DNA from: Salminus brasiliensis
Lineage: Eukaryota; Chordata; Actinopteri; Characiformes; Bryconidae
DNA: 64,000 nt
Assembly: GCF_030463535.1 (NCBI RefSeq)
Contig: NC_132878.1
Span: 93,222,507-93,286,506 of the forward strand
Direction: 5' to 3'
Of the stretch, positions 39,395 to 51,489 are shown piece after piece. The position numbers were made by a program, and so were the translations under genes. Under the pieces are notes generated by a model. It saw only the letters and a list, made by a program, of their open reading frames with translations, did not search any database and was not told the DNA's origin. Numbering within the stretch: the stretch's first letter is position 1; each line of letters starts with the position of its first letter.

Positions 39395-40610
39395 AATTCA
39401 GTTTTTTTGGACATGTATGCAATTATAGTAAAAGCACCCTCTTCATCTTCTGTAGATTTTTTATGTTATATTTGATTTTTGAACAAATAAACACAAGCTG
39501 TCTAATTTAAATGCTTTTTATATATAAATATATGTATTATTATAAATGATTGGTATACATATCGGTATTGATTGGTGTCAGTATGAGGCCGGTATCCAAA
39601 AGCAAGAAAGAATGAACCCAGTCCAATGCAATTCTGACATAGCATGCACACTCATACACACTCACACACGGTGTAATGTGGTGCATTTCCTTGTGTTTAC
39701 TGGAGCTGGTTGTTTACTAATGTTGGTGTTGAACCAGTGCAGCTGCTTTAGCCTCGATCTCATCATTAATTAAACGATTACTTTCCTCGATGCGCTGTTG
39801 AAACTCTCTCTTATTTCACATTGACTTCCATTCAAAATTAGGTGCATTTTTGCCTTCTGTAAAATCACCACTTTGGAGATACATGTTTTTCATTGGACAG
39901 CGACGATATAAAATGTTATTGGCATGGCTTAACATAGATCAAATGCTTCTATAAGACACATTACACATACAATGCTTTATCCAGTTGTTTATCAAACCAG
40001 GGCTATGAATAGAGATGTTGGATCTGACTCTTAGTTTGTAGTTTCTCATAGCTTTAATGTTAAGTTGTGTTTATGGCTAAACCAGTGCAAACTGTGTTTC
40101 AAGTGGTAAAAAAAACCCAGATACGCTAGCTCTGCGAGCTCGGACTCATTCAGTCTTCCTGAGTTGAAAAGACTTGTTGGTGAAAGTGCTTGTGTTTGAA
40201 TAGCAAATCAAAGCCATTAGTGTTGCCTAGTTAGTTATGTGCTTTTACTGCACTTCATGGCTGTCTTATTTTGGAAGAAGCCTGCATGCATGTTACGAGA
40301 CACTTCAGTTCATTATCTTTCCAGATTTGCAGTTTTTAACAACATTCAGTTATTAGGTGCAGCTCCTCCTATACACTTATGTTTACAGTATGTTGTTACT
40401 TCCTGAAGCTTTCTGGGCAAATCTGGGCCAGTCTGGGCCTGGGCAGTTCAGGACAGTCTACAGTAGTTCAGCTCTGTTCACTTTTGACTGTATTGCGTAA
40501 ACCCATCTGCCATAACATGACAAGAGAATAACGTTGATGAACTGGTTCTAATGGCATCTGTCAAAAGTTGCATACATTAGGCAGCAAGTGAAGAGTCAGC
40601 TCTCGAAGGT
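39395..40610. other. Intronic stretch with one repeat fragment
   Basis: 39805-39925 contains TTCACATTGACTTCCATTCA and TACATGTTTTTCATTGGACAG, shared with 23640-23880. The remainder has no recognised feature. Confidence 0.4.
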
Positions 40611-40619
40611 GATGTGTTG

Positions 40620-40935
40620 TTAAAAGCAGGGCAAATGGTCACGCATAAAGATCTAAGACACCTTGACGAGAGTCAAGCTTTGATGGCTAGACGACATCTC
40701 TAGGGTCAGAACATCTCCAAAACATCAGGCAAGTCTTATGGGGTGTTCCCGGGTTATGCAGTGTTTCAGTACCTACCAAATAAGCTCCAAGTAAGGACAA
40801 CTGGTAAACTGGCCTTGGTGCCTTCAGGGGTCTTGTGGAGTCCATACCTTGATATATCAGAGCTGCTTTGGTGACAAGAGGGGGACCTACACAATATTAG
40901 GCAGGTGGTGTTTATTTTCGGACTGATTTGTGTAC
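40620..40935 (+). mobile_element. Internally deleted family-D Tc1
   Basis: N-terminal part (GATGGCTAGACGAC ... CAGAACATCTCCAAAACATC) and the GTGTTCCCGG...GCAGTGTTTCAGTACC block join directly to the C-terminal end CTTCAGGGGTCTTGTGGAGT and ACAATATTAGGCAGGTGGTG. The catalytic middle is missing, as at 755-1020 and 4425-4920. Confidence 0.75.
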
Positions 40936-40939
40936 ATTT

Positions 40940-42714
40940 GCACTTCACTTTTCACTTTTAGGCCAGGATTTGGAACCACAGTTACATCTGTAGTGTTTAC
41001 AAAGTATTGTAAACAAATGCGTTTGTAATCATTGGAAGTATTTGAGAAAAAGATTTATAAAACCCCCTATGCAAAATTATGCATATTATATATTTAAGTC
41101 CTTTTAAGTGAAAGCCAGTCAAAAACAGTTAATGGGCAAGACTCTTGACTGAAAATCTCAGAATCAGACCCACAGATTCTAATTAAATAAGCAGAAGTAA
41201 TGTGTGGTAAAATATAGCAACAAATAAACAACAGAAAAAATAAAAAACAACTACTGGATAAACAAAGCCAGTCAGTGTGGTATCGAACATGACAATAACG
41301 TTGATGCATTCAGATGAACATGACATTTCAGTGTTCTCGCCTTAATTCTTGTGTGTGTTTGTGTGTGTGAGAGACTGGCTGAGAATTGTTTAAAGCAATT
41401 CTGTGTTAAGACTCTGAAATCTCCACACTAATCTGAATTAGCCTTTTAATTATGTGGATTAATCAGCTATGAGAGTCAGAGTATGTGTAGGCAAATCAGG
41501 ACTTGCCTGTGTGACCAAACATATTTGAAAACGCAATACTCCTTACTTTTAAACTCATTCAAATGGTATTTTTTTGCATGACGATGTGGTTTATGAATTA
41601 CTAACTGTGTGTGCTGGTGAGGGGAAAGTGTTTAATACCTATAATTCTTGCTTATAAATGAGCAAACGTAGTACCATGACGCTTTTTGCTCTTAACGTCA
41701 TGGTAAAAGTGGCGTGTGGTTTCTGAGTATAGCTCAGTATTGTGTGTACTGTCTTGTGCATGTAATTTGAAGTGATTATTGGCATTTTTGCCACAGTTTT
41801 ATATATTACTGTTTCAATTTTCCAATAGTCTTTGCGTCTATGACTCTTCTATTGTTAACTACCGAGACACTGCACTTCATATATGAACTGCCCAAATGCC
41901 AAATACTTAAGGCTGGGTTTTTATCCTGGGTTTCTCTGTTATAGCATAATCTTCAATAATGACCATAGACTAGATACCAGTGGTGTACCGTTAGGCCAAA
42001 GAAGGAAAAGGAAACCCTTAGACGTTGAGTTATCACCAGTGTTGTGTTATACTACTCGAATATAATGGAATATAATCTTTACACTGCACGTTAAGCTCTT
42101 ACCGTTTGACTGTATAGAGTCATATCACTCACCTGCCTGCTCAAGTATCACTTTCCTCCTCATCACTGCCCTCGATAAGCATTTTCTAAGAGTGTAGGAG
42201 GATATACTCTGACTACAGCTGCCAGAAGTTCTCACGACTTCTCAGAAGTTCTTTGGAAAATCGTAAAGATTTGGTTGCGTTTTGAACAAAACCCTTGACG
42301 TTTTCCACATTAGCCACAGATTTTTACCACCAGATTAATTTGTGCTAAATGTTGCAGGTTTTAATCAGTTTCACTTTGCCACTCATACATGACATGACTA
42401 AACTTTCACTTCTGTTCCACAGGTTGCGAATGGTATATTTACCAACATGCCAGTTCACACACACTTAATATAACCTAGGGTTATGTTTAAAGATGGGTTC
42501 ATACAAAGGGCTAAAAGGTGCCAGAATCTCACATGGAAGCACGCAGTCAGTAGAAAAAATGACCGACAAGGCTAAGATTTGGACAGGACTAAAGTCACTG
42601 AGACGTTGCCGCATGGAAATATATATTCAGTTTTGGGGTATGGAACTGAACCCCTAATGAGGCAGTTCATGTATTGTTTATGTGGACATTTGTTTTGAAA
42701 TCAAATTTGTGTTG
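40940..42714. other. Intronic stretch, nothing recognised
   Basis: AT-rich with short ORFs only. 41340-41380 is GT-rich. Confidence 0.35.
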
Positions 42715-42722
42715 GTCTAGAC

Positions 42723-42850
42723 CAGGGGTGGGGAATTGCTGTCCTGGAGATCAGATTCCTGCACAGTTTTGTGCCTTTCCTGCTTGAGCACTCCTGATTC
42801 CACTGCCCTGTTAATTGCCAGGTTGTGCTGGACTCCAGGCCAAACTCCTG
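42723..42850. mobile_element. Short hAT-like nonautonomous element with 8-bp target duplication
   Basis: Left end CAGGGGTGGGG and right end inverted CAGGAGTTTGG, flanked by GTCTAGAC (42715-42722) and GTCTAGGC (42851-42858), seven of eight identical. The interior TCCTGGAGATCAGATTCCTG resembles a widespread fish hAT-type MITE. Confidence 0.65.
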
Positions 42851-42859
42851 GTCTAGGCC

Positions 42860-44045
42860 TAGTCAGCTTTGATATCACAGAATCAAGAAAATATATGATT
42901 AAGCTTTTGTAATTAACAGGGAATTCAGAAATATTCATTCGTCAACCTGCAAACAGGAGGGAAGTAAACAGGCCCACTATAGGTGCAAGTTTAGCGACTT
43001 TTTTTGTCCTAGTCATTCTCGTCTGAAGGCTGTAAGGGGGCTTTTTGTCAGACAGACAGTCTGTTATCCTGCTGACTAACTTCTCTCTAATGCTAACCAG
43101 CTTCTCTCACCTGACTCAGAGCCGTTTAACTATACCATATAATACAGTATAGCACCATATTATGGTGAGACGATATAACTGTAAGAAAAAAGGGGACACC
43201 ACCCAGCCCTAATGGATATGAACCAGGTGCCTAGTTCTGGTCATCACCAGTGGTTCCCATGTAGGAAGGACATATCAACTATAGTTGTATATTACAACGA
43301 TGTATTGAAGTATTCAATGATGAATGTATGCTTAAAGTATTTCAGCAGATCACTGTTGCTTTACACCATTTTTTGCTGTTTCGGTTCGTTCATGTTTTCA
43401 CTTTTTGATACTGTGTAGACTTTTTTTTTTTTTTTTTTTTTTTTAAATAGGTCTGACAGCAGACAGTAAGCAGAGTAAGCCATTAAATAGAATAGAAGGG
43501 GGAGAAAAAAAAAGGCCAGACTGGACCATCAGCAGAAAGGCATAACAAACCTGACCTCAATGCAGAGTTTGGGAGCTGAGCTGCAGGGCTCTGAAGCTGA
43601 TGATGAAAAGGAGCAGGAAGTTCAGAGACAAAGTTGAGCCGTCTTCTCGGCCTCCTCATTGTTTTTTGTCTGAAGATGTGGTCTTGGCTTTTAGCAGACA
43701 CGTTTGTCTTGGCCTTCAAAGCAAGCCTTTCAGAGTTGTCCTCTATTTTTAGTTTGGGCTTCGTGCAGTTCATGACCACATAAGGGGAATTTGAAGGAAA
43801 GTGATTACAGAACTTGAAGACGGGGATGCTTGCATGTCAAGTTAGTGCCAAACCATTATGGCGAGTTTCATTGTTCTCTGGCGTTGTTTCACCCTGGTGG
43901 GTTTATTTTGTAGGGCCTTGATGACCATAACCGTGCGTGTTTTTTTAGACTGCACGATATGAGGTTTGTTAATTGTTGTGGCAGGATTGCCCTCATAATA
44001 ATGCTAAAATGAGCCACTGACCAATCATAGTTGATAAATGCAACA
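42860..44045. other. Intronic stretch, partly unassigned
   Basis: 43176-43212 ends GGGGACACCACCCAGCCCTA, a repeat terminus that recurs at 49948-49970. A T-run lies at 43420-43444. 43450-43790 is repeat-free, with a 98-codon antisense ORF of unknown nature. Confidence 0.35.
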
Positions 44046-44049
44046 TATA

Positions 44050-44520
44050 CATTAAATGGACAAAAGTATTGGGACACCTGGTTATTCTTTTTTTTTTATT
44101 TTTTTTTTTATGTCCGTCAAGTCAAGGCTATTTGAGAGTTTTTTCTGCTTTTGTTGGAGTAACTGTCTCTACTGTCCAGGGAGGAAGGCGTTCTACTAGA
44201 TTTTGGAGCAATGCTGTGAGGATTTGATTGGATGCAGCGGCAAGAACATTAGCAAGGTTAGCATGTTGAATGATAAACACCCCACCTCACCTCACCTCAT
44301 CCCATCATCCCCCCTTGTTCCATACTGAATGGAGCTCCACCATCCATCATTCCAGAGAACACAGCTCATCCACTGCTCCACAGCCCAATGCTGGGGGCCT
44401 GTATACCCCTCTAGATCACTTTATAAACCCTTAACCCAACCCATATTGTCTGTGATGGGTGCAACTTAAAGTAGCTGAATGTATTCATTCTAAGGGGTGT
44501 CCACAAACATTTGGACATAT
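44050..44520 (+). mobile_element. Full-length MITE of the GGACAAAAGTATTGGGACACC family
   Basis: Starts TGGACAAAAGTATTGGGACA-CCTGG and ends GGGGTGTCCACAAACATTTGGACATAT, the two inverted ends of the family at 20772-21073. Internal landmarks are GGAGTAACTGTCTCTACTGT and GAGAACACAGCTCATCCACT. Confidence 0.8.
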
Positions 44521-44524
44521 TTAA

Positions 44525-46885
44525 AAATGCAGGCTAACCAGGTTATGTCATGTTTTTTTTTATTATTTTATTATATTACAGTCCTAATCACAGTCCCAAT
44601 AGGCAGCAATATGATCACAACACTACTGTTTAGTCCATATTGTGCAGCCATGCCGGATAATCGCAGGTTTTGCAAGCCATCGGCAAATTGAGCCACTTCA
44701 AACAAATGGCTAATGGACTCAATGGTTCTATTTTTGACATTTGTTTTCTAAATGATTTACTCAATTGATCACTGTTAAAACACATTTGTACCAAAGCCTA
44801 GTGTTTGTGTGTGGTTTTTTTTTTTTATAATTTCTTTTTTATAATTTTTTATTTTTTTAACAGAGAATGCAAAACAGCTGACCCCTGCTCTTTTTTATTC
44901 AGACAGAATAGAATTAAGAGACGCCCACCAGTTGATGTTTTGGAAATAAATAACAAGCCATAAATAATAACACTCATTATTAAATGCTCTGCTTGTGTGA
45001 TGAACAAATAGCGCTCACATCAGCAGCGCTAAGTGCTGTAGAGTCTGGCCTGATGTGCGTTAGTTTTGGGCACGGTGCAGCAATGTCCATGTTGGGTAGC
45101 AGTGTATTTTTTAATTTTTTGTTATTTTTTAATGATCATTATTGCTGGCAGACCTTTTAAATGTGTAAAATCGGCCACTACTGAAAGCTTTAGTGATGCA
45201 GGTTATCCTGATATCAAGCATAGCAAAGACTATGTGGTGCATTTTGGCATTTTGGCATATGATTCACTATATTGCGTAGGTGTAGGTTCCCCTCGTGCCA
45301 CCAAAACAGCTCTGGCCTGTCAAGTCATGGACTCCACAGGTGTAAAACTACAGCCTTTCGTCCAGATATCTGCACATTATTTACATTATTGTGCTGTGTT
45401 CATGACCTTAATATAGTTATAAGGGTAGTTAATTATAAGAAGTCTGAGCTCCTCTGAAAGCTTTTTCCTGACGCTTTTGCATGTCTGTGCATCTGCATCT
45501 GTTTAATATCAGCGTTTTCATCTAGCAAATTGTGAGCTTTAAGGCGAGGTGGGGGGTGGGGGGTGTGAATTATGCTATTTTTGGTGTTTCCTGCTTGTTA
45601 CGATAAAACAAAACTTCGGTAGGTTTAAGAAAAACTGGATTTATAGAAATCAGACTGATTGGTTTGAACCCCTGAGAAATACAATGCCGGTTTATACTGT
45701 CCTCCGTCTGTCCTTCTCGTACAGATGACTAGTATGCCCCTTTTCTACAAATAAACACAGATGATAAAGTCTGTGACATGCTTTGGTCAAATACTACAAA
45801 GATCACGCACCGAAATCACCCTTCTTCCCCGGCGCAGTGCACTATATAAGGAGTTGAGAGAACCTAACTAATGCTGCCTCAACACTTTTTGACGTGTTAA
45901 AGCAAGTTCTCAGCTCTTCACACAACCAATGAATCATTTGTGTTTTTCTTTTCCTCCAAGGTATTTTTGCTGCTTGTCTTAATCTGTTCAAATCAGTGTA
46001 TTACACCACTAGCCAAGCCCAGTGAAGTCTGAGCTATTAAAATTGCAAAATGCTGCAGTCCACGTCTGGTGGTCTGCTGTCTGCTGGGTTGAATGTAGTA
46101 ATAACGGCTTCAGCATTCGGCTGGGTGATGACTAAGGATGTCCCAATGTCTCAGATTCACTCGAGTGCCAGTAAAATTCAGACATAGTCGAATTAGGGAA
46201 TCAAACATACTGGATGGTTGAAGAAAAGAGGGTATGCTAGGACTTAGAGCTGGACCAATGTGTCAGTATTTTATCGTATCGTGATCAATTTTGTTATCGT
46301 GGTACACAATATGTGTTTATCTGCACTGATTATCTGCACGTTTCATTAAAAAGAGTGTAATCCGGCTTATATAATTCAATGGAGTGCAGCATAATTTGAG
46401 TGAAAATCGACGGTACTCAGTATGGGAGAGTATTTGAATAGCAGTTTTTAAAAGTTTTACGCTGCATTTTGTCTACATGACGAAATATCGTGAAAAATAT
46501 CGTAGAAAATGTCTTTAGATATCGGGATAGAAAATTTTTACATATCGGCCATACCATACGTATATGACACACAGGTTCCAGTCCCACCGGTGGGAGCGTA
46601 CCAACCAGGGACCAGCCACAGCAAATCCCACTAGTGGGACTGTACATGCTAAAGGGTTAAAGTTTTGTTATTAGTCATTCTTTTAAAAAAATGTTCAAGC
46701 TTATTAAAAAAATGAGTGGGTTTAATAGAAACACAAGTCCAGTTCTTTCATTTCCTTATTTCTCTTCTTTCTTTTTTTTTTTTAATGAGTCATATCAAAA
46801 TTGCATAATTGCGCTAAAGGACAGATTAGTCTTTCCTAGAATTGTAATATTCATCACTGAAAACTGAAAAATCTGTATAGAAAAT
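44525..46885. other. Intronic stretch with scattered repeat debris
   Basis: 45260-45385 is a minus-strand family-D Tc1 C-terminal piece (GGTTCCCCTCGTGCCACCAA, GTCATGGACTCCACAGGTG). 46255-46560 resembles an ATCGTATCGTGATCAATTTT-type fish repeat. 46575-46645 has a small inverted repeat (TCCCACCGGTGGGA ... TCCCACTAGTGGGA). No gene was seen. Confidence 0.45.
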
Positions 46886-46889
46886 GTTT

Positions 46890-47057
46890 TATTATTATTA
46901 TTATATTTTATGTTATTGTATTATTATTATTGTTATTTTATTATGATTATATTTTAGTATTGTTGTTATTATTTTATTTTATGTAATTTTATTATTAATA
47001 TTATTATATTATTATTATTATTATATTTTATGCTATTTTATTATTATCATTATTATA

Positions 47058-47091
<34 letters not shown>

Positions 47092-47145
47092 GCTTTGTGT
47101 TATTTTATTATTAATATTATTATATTTTTTATTTTATTTAGATGG
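46890..47145. repeat. (TTA)n imperfect trinucleotide array
   Basis: About 250 bp of TTA/ATT triplets interrupted by TTTTATG and TTGTTG variants. Confidence 0.93.
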
Positions 47146-47539
47146 GCTAATTGGATGCTTCCCCCCCTTCTAAAACCACTGTATGCATGTGTGAGTCAGG
47201 CTGCATTTCTTACCGTAAGAGCGAGCATCTAATCTCTGCCAGTTCATCAAGACTGCGATTGAAAATGATTAAATGTTTAATCTAGTAGGCTAATGGAAAC
47301 AGCCCAGCTTTGGGTATTCGAAGCACTCTATCCTGAGCACACGTTCATATCATGTGATTTGTGGTTTCACTAGTAGTGACTCCGTAATTCCCAGAGAACA
47401 GAACAGATTTAAGACTCCACAGCAGATCAGATTTGGGATGTTTTCCAGAAGAGTGGTAGTACGTCAAGGATAAATCAGTGCTTATGAAGGGGGTTGGCTC
47501 GGGCAGTGAGCACTGGAGCACATGGCTTAAGCCTGAGTG

Positions 47540-47790
47540 TGCAAAAGAGGGCCATCAACAGTGTTTCCTCCAGGCCGCCGTTATCAAATTTGCCCGCATG
47601 ACCTTGAGTGTCGTCCTCCGATCTGCCGGTGTAATCTCAATAACGTAGCGGGGAGATTTGGGAATCGCGTGATAGTAATTTAATTTCTTCCGCCGGCACT
47701 TAGTGGATGAAGCTTGGCAGTTAAACCCGCCGGCTGGCTGCGTCTCGCAGATTAAAGGTGCTGAAACAAAGCTGCTTTATTAAATTGCCT
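47540..47790. promoter_or_regulatory. Candidate conserved noncoding element
   Basis: A ~250-bp GC- and CpG-richer island in otherwise AT-rich intron. No repeat similarity that I recognise and no open frame (GCCGCCGTTATCAAATTTGC, AGTAATTTAATTTCTTCCGC). It contains several homeodomain-like TAATTTAATT cores. Purely compositional inference. Confidence 0.25.
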
Positions 47791-47799
47791 TTGTTCCTG

Positions 47800-48980
47800 G
47801 ATATCCACTTTTTCCCTTTTGTGATCTTGAAATCACTTTTTTTTGGCCTTTTGTAAATGTCTAATTTGAAATGATGGCGGGTGGTCTCCTAGCCCAGGGG
47901 TTTTCAAAGTCGCTCATCGTGTACGTTTTTCATTTTCCAGTAGAGCAGAGTTTAGATAGCACTTGAAACCAGATAGTGGACCCACTCGGGTTAACCACAG
48001 TTCTAAAGCGCTTGTGTTAGCAATGTTTAAGACTTCACAGCAAGCCGAAGCGCACAGGAAATCTTCAGCATAAGATACACCTGTGTCAAAGGTCACTTTT
48101 GCTGCATGCCATGAGAATCATGTGTGGAAGTGACTGGTTTGCATGCAGCGTTGGGTTATTTCCCAGTAACACACCAGTAAAACGAATGCAGAGCAGCTGA
48201 CTGTCCCTGATTCAGTTTCTCAAAGGATTTGTAGATTAAGATCAGCGTAATACTGAAATGTGTTTAATGTGATTTTGCTCTTTTTACCATTTAACCATGG
48301 TCTTTAATTTGTGCTCTAAGGCTTTTGGGAACCAGCAGACGACCACGTCAGGTTAGTTTGGGAATGGGAATGCTGGAATATTGTTGCTGACCATGTGCAT
48401 CCCTTCATCTCCACAATTTTACCCATCTACTAACTGCAGGCCCAGATCATCAAATTATAGGCCTCTGGCCCCATTGGAGCTGTTTATTTTAGTGGTGTGG
48501 GTATTTTGTGAAGCATTTTATTAATTATTTCATTCGAACAGTAAGACTTTCTACCCAATAATCTGATAAGATGTGACCAAATATCTGATCTTTAGACGAT
48601 CAGCTTTTTCCGGGCTTTCCTTTTCGTAAATTCAGTCACGTCATCATCAAAGTGTACGACTCTTGGTCTGAGCTGGTGGATCTGAGCTGACGATGCACTT
48701 ACTTCAAATGTGGAAGGCAGTGGCTCCTCACTGAATAAGGACTTTTCAAGCTTGCTAGTTCAGTCTTAACCAAGTTATTTTTCCTGTAGAGGTTGCAGGT
48801 TAATGTAGAGAAAGCCTGGTTAATGCTTGCTACTGTCTGCTAGTTGTTAGATTGCATGTGGGTACCATCTACTAAAATCTTACCATTCGGTCCATCACTT
48901 TACTTGCTGTGCAAAAATGTACATTCTGCACTACCAGTGCAATCGTCCAATTGGCCATGTGACCTGAAAGGCAAGTTTTC
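47800..48980. other. Intronic stretch, nothing recognised
   Basis: Short ORFs only and no repeat assigned with confidence. Confidence 0.35.
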
Positions 48981-48984
48981 TTAT

Positions 48985-49330
48985 TTTGGTACAGTTGCCT
49001 CTAGGCCAGAAAACCCATGAGATAATCCGGGCCTGACTAACGGCTACTTCCAGCATGATAATGCACCATGTCTCAAAGCAAAAGGTTCTCAAACTGCTCT
49101 CATGGACATGACAGTAGTTCAGGTCAGTGTTCTTTCAGTCACCAGATCTGACTCCAGTAGGACATCATTGGGATGTGGTGGGATGTGAGATTCCCAGCAT
49201 GAAAGTGCTTCTGAAAAATCTGCAGGAATCGTGGTACAATCACGCAGCCTGGCCTAGAATCCCACAGGAATGTTTGCAGCTTCTTGTGAACTCTATACTG
49301 TGTAGAATTAAGGCTGAGAGCAAATAGAGG
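48985..49330 (+). pseudogene. C-terminal Tc1 transposase fragment (fourth family)
   Basis: Contains the second-Asp block (CAGCATGATAATGCACCATG, FQHDNAPC-like). After a frame break comes QSPDLTPVGHHWDVVGCEI with the [16 protein letters not shown] Glu region (Glu replaced by His), and then the C-terminal IPQECLQLLVNSILCRIKAE. Truncated at the 5' side. Confidence 0.75.
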
Positions 49331-49334
49331 ACCT

Positions 49335-50755
49335 ACTCAGCGACTTATTGGTGATGGCAGGCTCTGAACACAGGTTGAGCTAACCTGGATGAAGCTGTCT
49401 ACTAAATCTGTCTAAAACAGTGGAAAGAACTCCTAAGACCATTCTCTCGACACTACTGAGGGCGAGACCAACACCCCCCCCCCTCCGACACATGCGCAGC
49501 CAGCCTATTTTTCAAACTGCCGCAATGACAAGGCCTTAGTCCTGGGGGTCTCTCATTTCACCTTTCTGTTGCTCCCAACACCAGTAGCACGACTTTGCTC
49601 TCTCAGATACGAGTCGGTAGCACTTGAGTCAGGAGCTCAGCTGTCTGTCTCGGCTGTCTGCTACTCGGTGGAGCTGCAGCTGAGCTAGTTAAGCAAATGC
49701 TAGCTTAGCAAGTGGCTACAGATCCAAAACCACAGGGGAAAGAAAATCAGCCTTTCAGCAGCAGCAGCTGCTCGATCATTAGTGACCAGTCGCTCGAGTC
49801 TTTCTCGTAAGTGGAGTTTCTGTCAGACTGACTTGAATTAGTTCTGTGGGGAGCAGATTGTTAGCCTTCAAATACAGTGTATTACCATATATAAACAGTA
49901 TACTGTGGTATTACTTTGAGACTGGATAACTGTATGGTTAAAAAAGGGGGACACCACCCAGCCCTAATTATTGTATTAATTTATTCAAATGAAAAAAAAA
50001 GTCAATCTTTAATTTCTCTTCACAAAATAACAGTTTGTTGGTTTGCCAGGTCTTTATGGACGCTGTGTATCATGCATTTTCTGCGGGCCTGTTGGAATTT
50101 CCACTACTCTGAGTGGTTGATGCAATGAAACGTAACTCCTTTTCATTTGTATGTACGACGTGTCCAGTGTAAGAACACAAGAGACTGATTACAGCTGATT
50201 AAATCTCTGGACCTCGCGCAACATTTTCACTTCATTATGGTCCCATGGCTCCAGGATTTCAGGCTTAATGAAAAACCTCAATGTTCAGTTCTATCATTTA
50301 ATTTTTAGCCCCAGCTCTCTGGCCAACGTAATAAACTGACCCATGTGATGAGTTCAGGTTAATTAAACATTTTTTCTCATTATTCCCCCATGGCAAATAA
50401 AGACTGATCATTGCCAGAATTCAGAAGTTGGACATTATTAATATTATTTTAACTTAAACATAAAACTTTTGCTTGAGTGCTTATCCACTTTCTTCTCTGG
50501 ACGTTCATGGTTAAGGCCTTAAAACCATAGTTTGGCTTCACATATGGCTTCAAACATGATTATGGTCATGTGTTCTGTAGTTTTGCCCTGGGGCTACAAG
50601 GCTATTTTAGTTAGCAAGTAATGGAAGCATATAGCCACCAATGCCTAAGTCACTGCACACTTGCAGATAGACTCTAATAATCTCAAAAGCCTCGCAGTGT
50701 ATTTTGCCCCCTTCTGATGTTCTCTACTTATTGGATTTCTGTAGATCTGTCTGAG
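49335..50755. other. Intronic stretch with weak repeat debris
   Basis: 49880-49970 ends GGGGGACACCACCCAGCCCT, as at 43190-43212. 49470-49700 is GC-richer. No exon was found. Confidence 0.35.
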
Positions 50756-50759
50756 AAAA

Positions 50760-51215
50760 TATTAATCTGGAAAAGATTATTTAAGTTCCACAGCATTACC
50801 AGACCACCTGTGAACCCTACTGACATCGGTAAATCATCCTAGGTGTGGTTGATCTGCCAAAATGTGCCCAAGGGTGCAGTGGCAGATCATCCAGGAGTTT
50901 ACCAAAGGTTCCCGAACAACATCAGAAGAATTGCAGATCTCTCTGGTCTCAGCTAAGGTGAATGTTCACCGTCAGAAAGAAGCTGAAAACCCCACTAACC
51001 AAAAGACACATCAGGGATCATCTCACGTTTGCAAAAAAAAACACTTGGACAGCCTTTTGGCATAATGTTCGATGGACTGACCAAAGCCGAAATGTAACGG
51101 TTTAATATCTGCTGTAAATCCAAGACTGCATTTCACAGTAGGAACAGCGTGCTGACCGCAAAACATGGTGGTGGATCTGGACCTCTAAAACAGGGCAGGG
51201 AGCTGGACATCTTAA
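50760..51215 (+). pseudogene. Tc1-like transposase N-terminal and middle fragment (fifth family)
   Basis: Reads CPRVQWQIIQEFTKGSRTTS then ELQISLVSAKVNVH, a Tc1 helix-turn-helix second half. QKTHQGSSHVCKKKHLD is next, then a broken WSDE/FG-like region near 51070-51100 and AKHGGGSG near 51160. Frame breaks are present and there is no C-terminus. Confidence 0.65.
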
Positions 51216-51219
51216 AAAG

Positions 51220-51485
51220 GTAAAGGTGCACGTATTTGTCACTGTACAGCGAAATGTGTCCTCTGCGTTTAACCCATCTGTGGTAGTGAGCACACTCACA
51301 CACACACTAGTGAACTAGGGGCAGTGAGTACACACACACCCAGAGCGGTGGGCAGCCAACTCCAGCGCCCGGGGAGCAGAGAGGGTAAAGGGCCTTGCTC
51401 AAGGGCCCAACAGTGGCAGCTTTCCGAGCCCGGGAATCGAACCCACAACCCTGTTATCTAACCGCTGAGCCACCACTGCCCCTAT
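51220..51485 (-). mobile_element. tRNA-derived SINE
   Basis: On the minus strand the head (51485 leftwards) shows a polymerase III A box (TGGCTCAGCGG) and B box (GGTTCGATTCC). The body has GGGCCCTTGAGCAAGGCCCT, and the tail contains TTCGCTGTACAGTGACAAAT. A second, degraded copy lies at 39225-39390. Confidence 0.85.
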
Positions 51486-51489
51486 ATCT

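Noticed and set aside
43483..43779. 98-codon antisense ORF as a gene
   Set aside because: No recognisable domain, no splice or promoter context, and it runs into low-complexity sequence.
51430..51485. Functional tRNA gene
   Set aside because: The tRNA-like head is fused to a SINE body and does not close into a full cloverleaf with acceptor stem.
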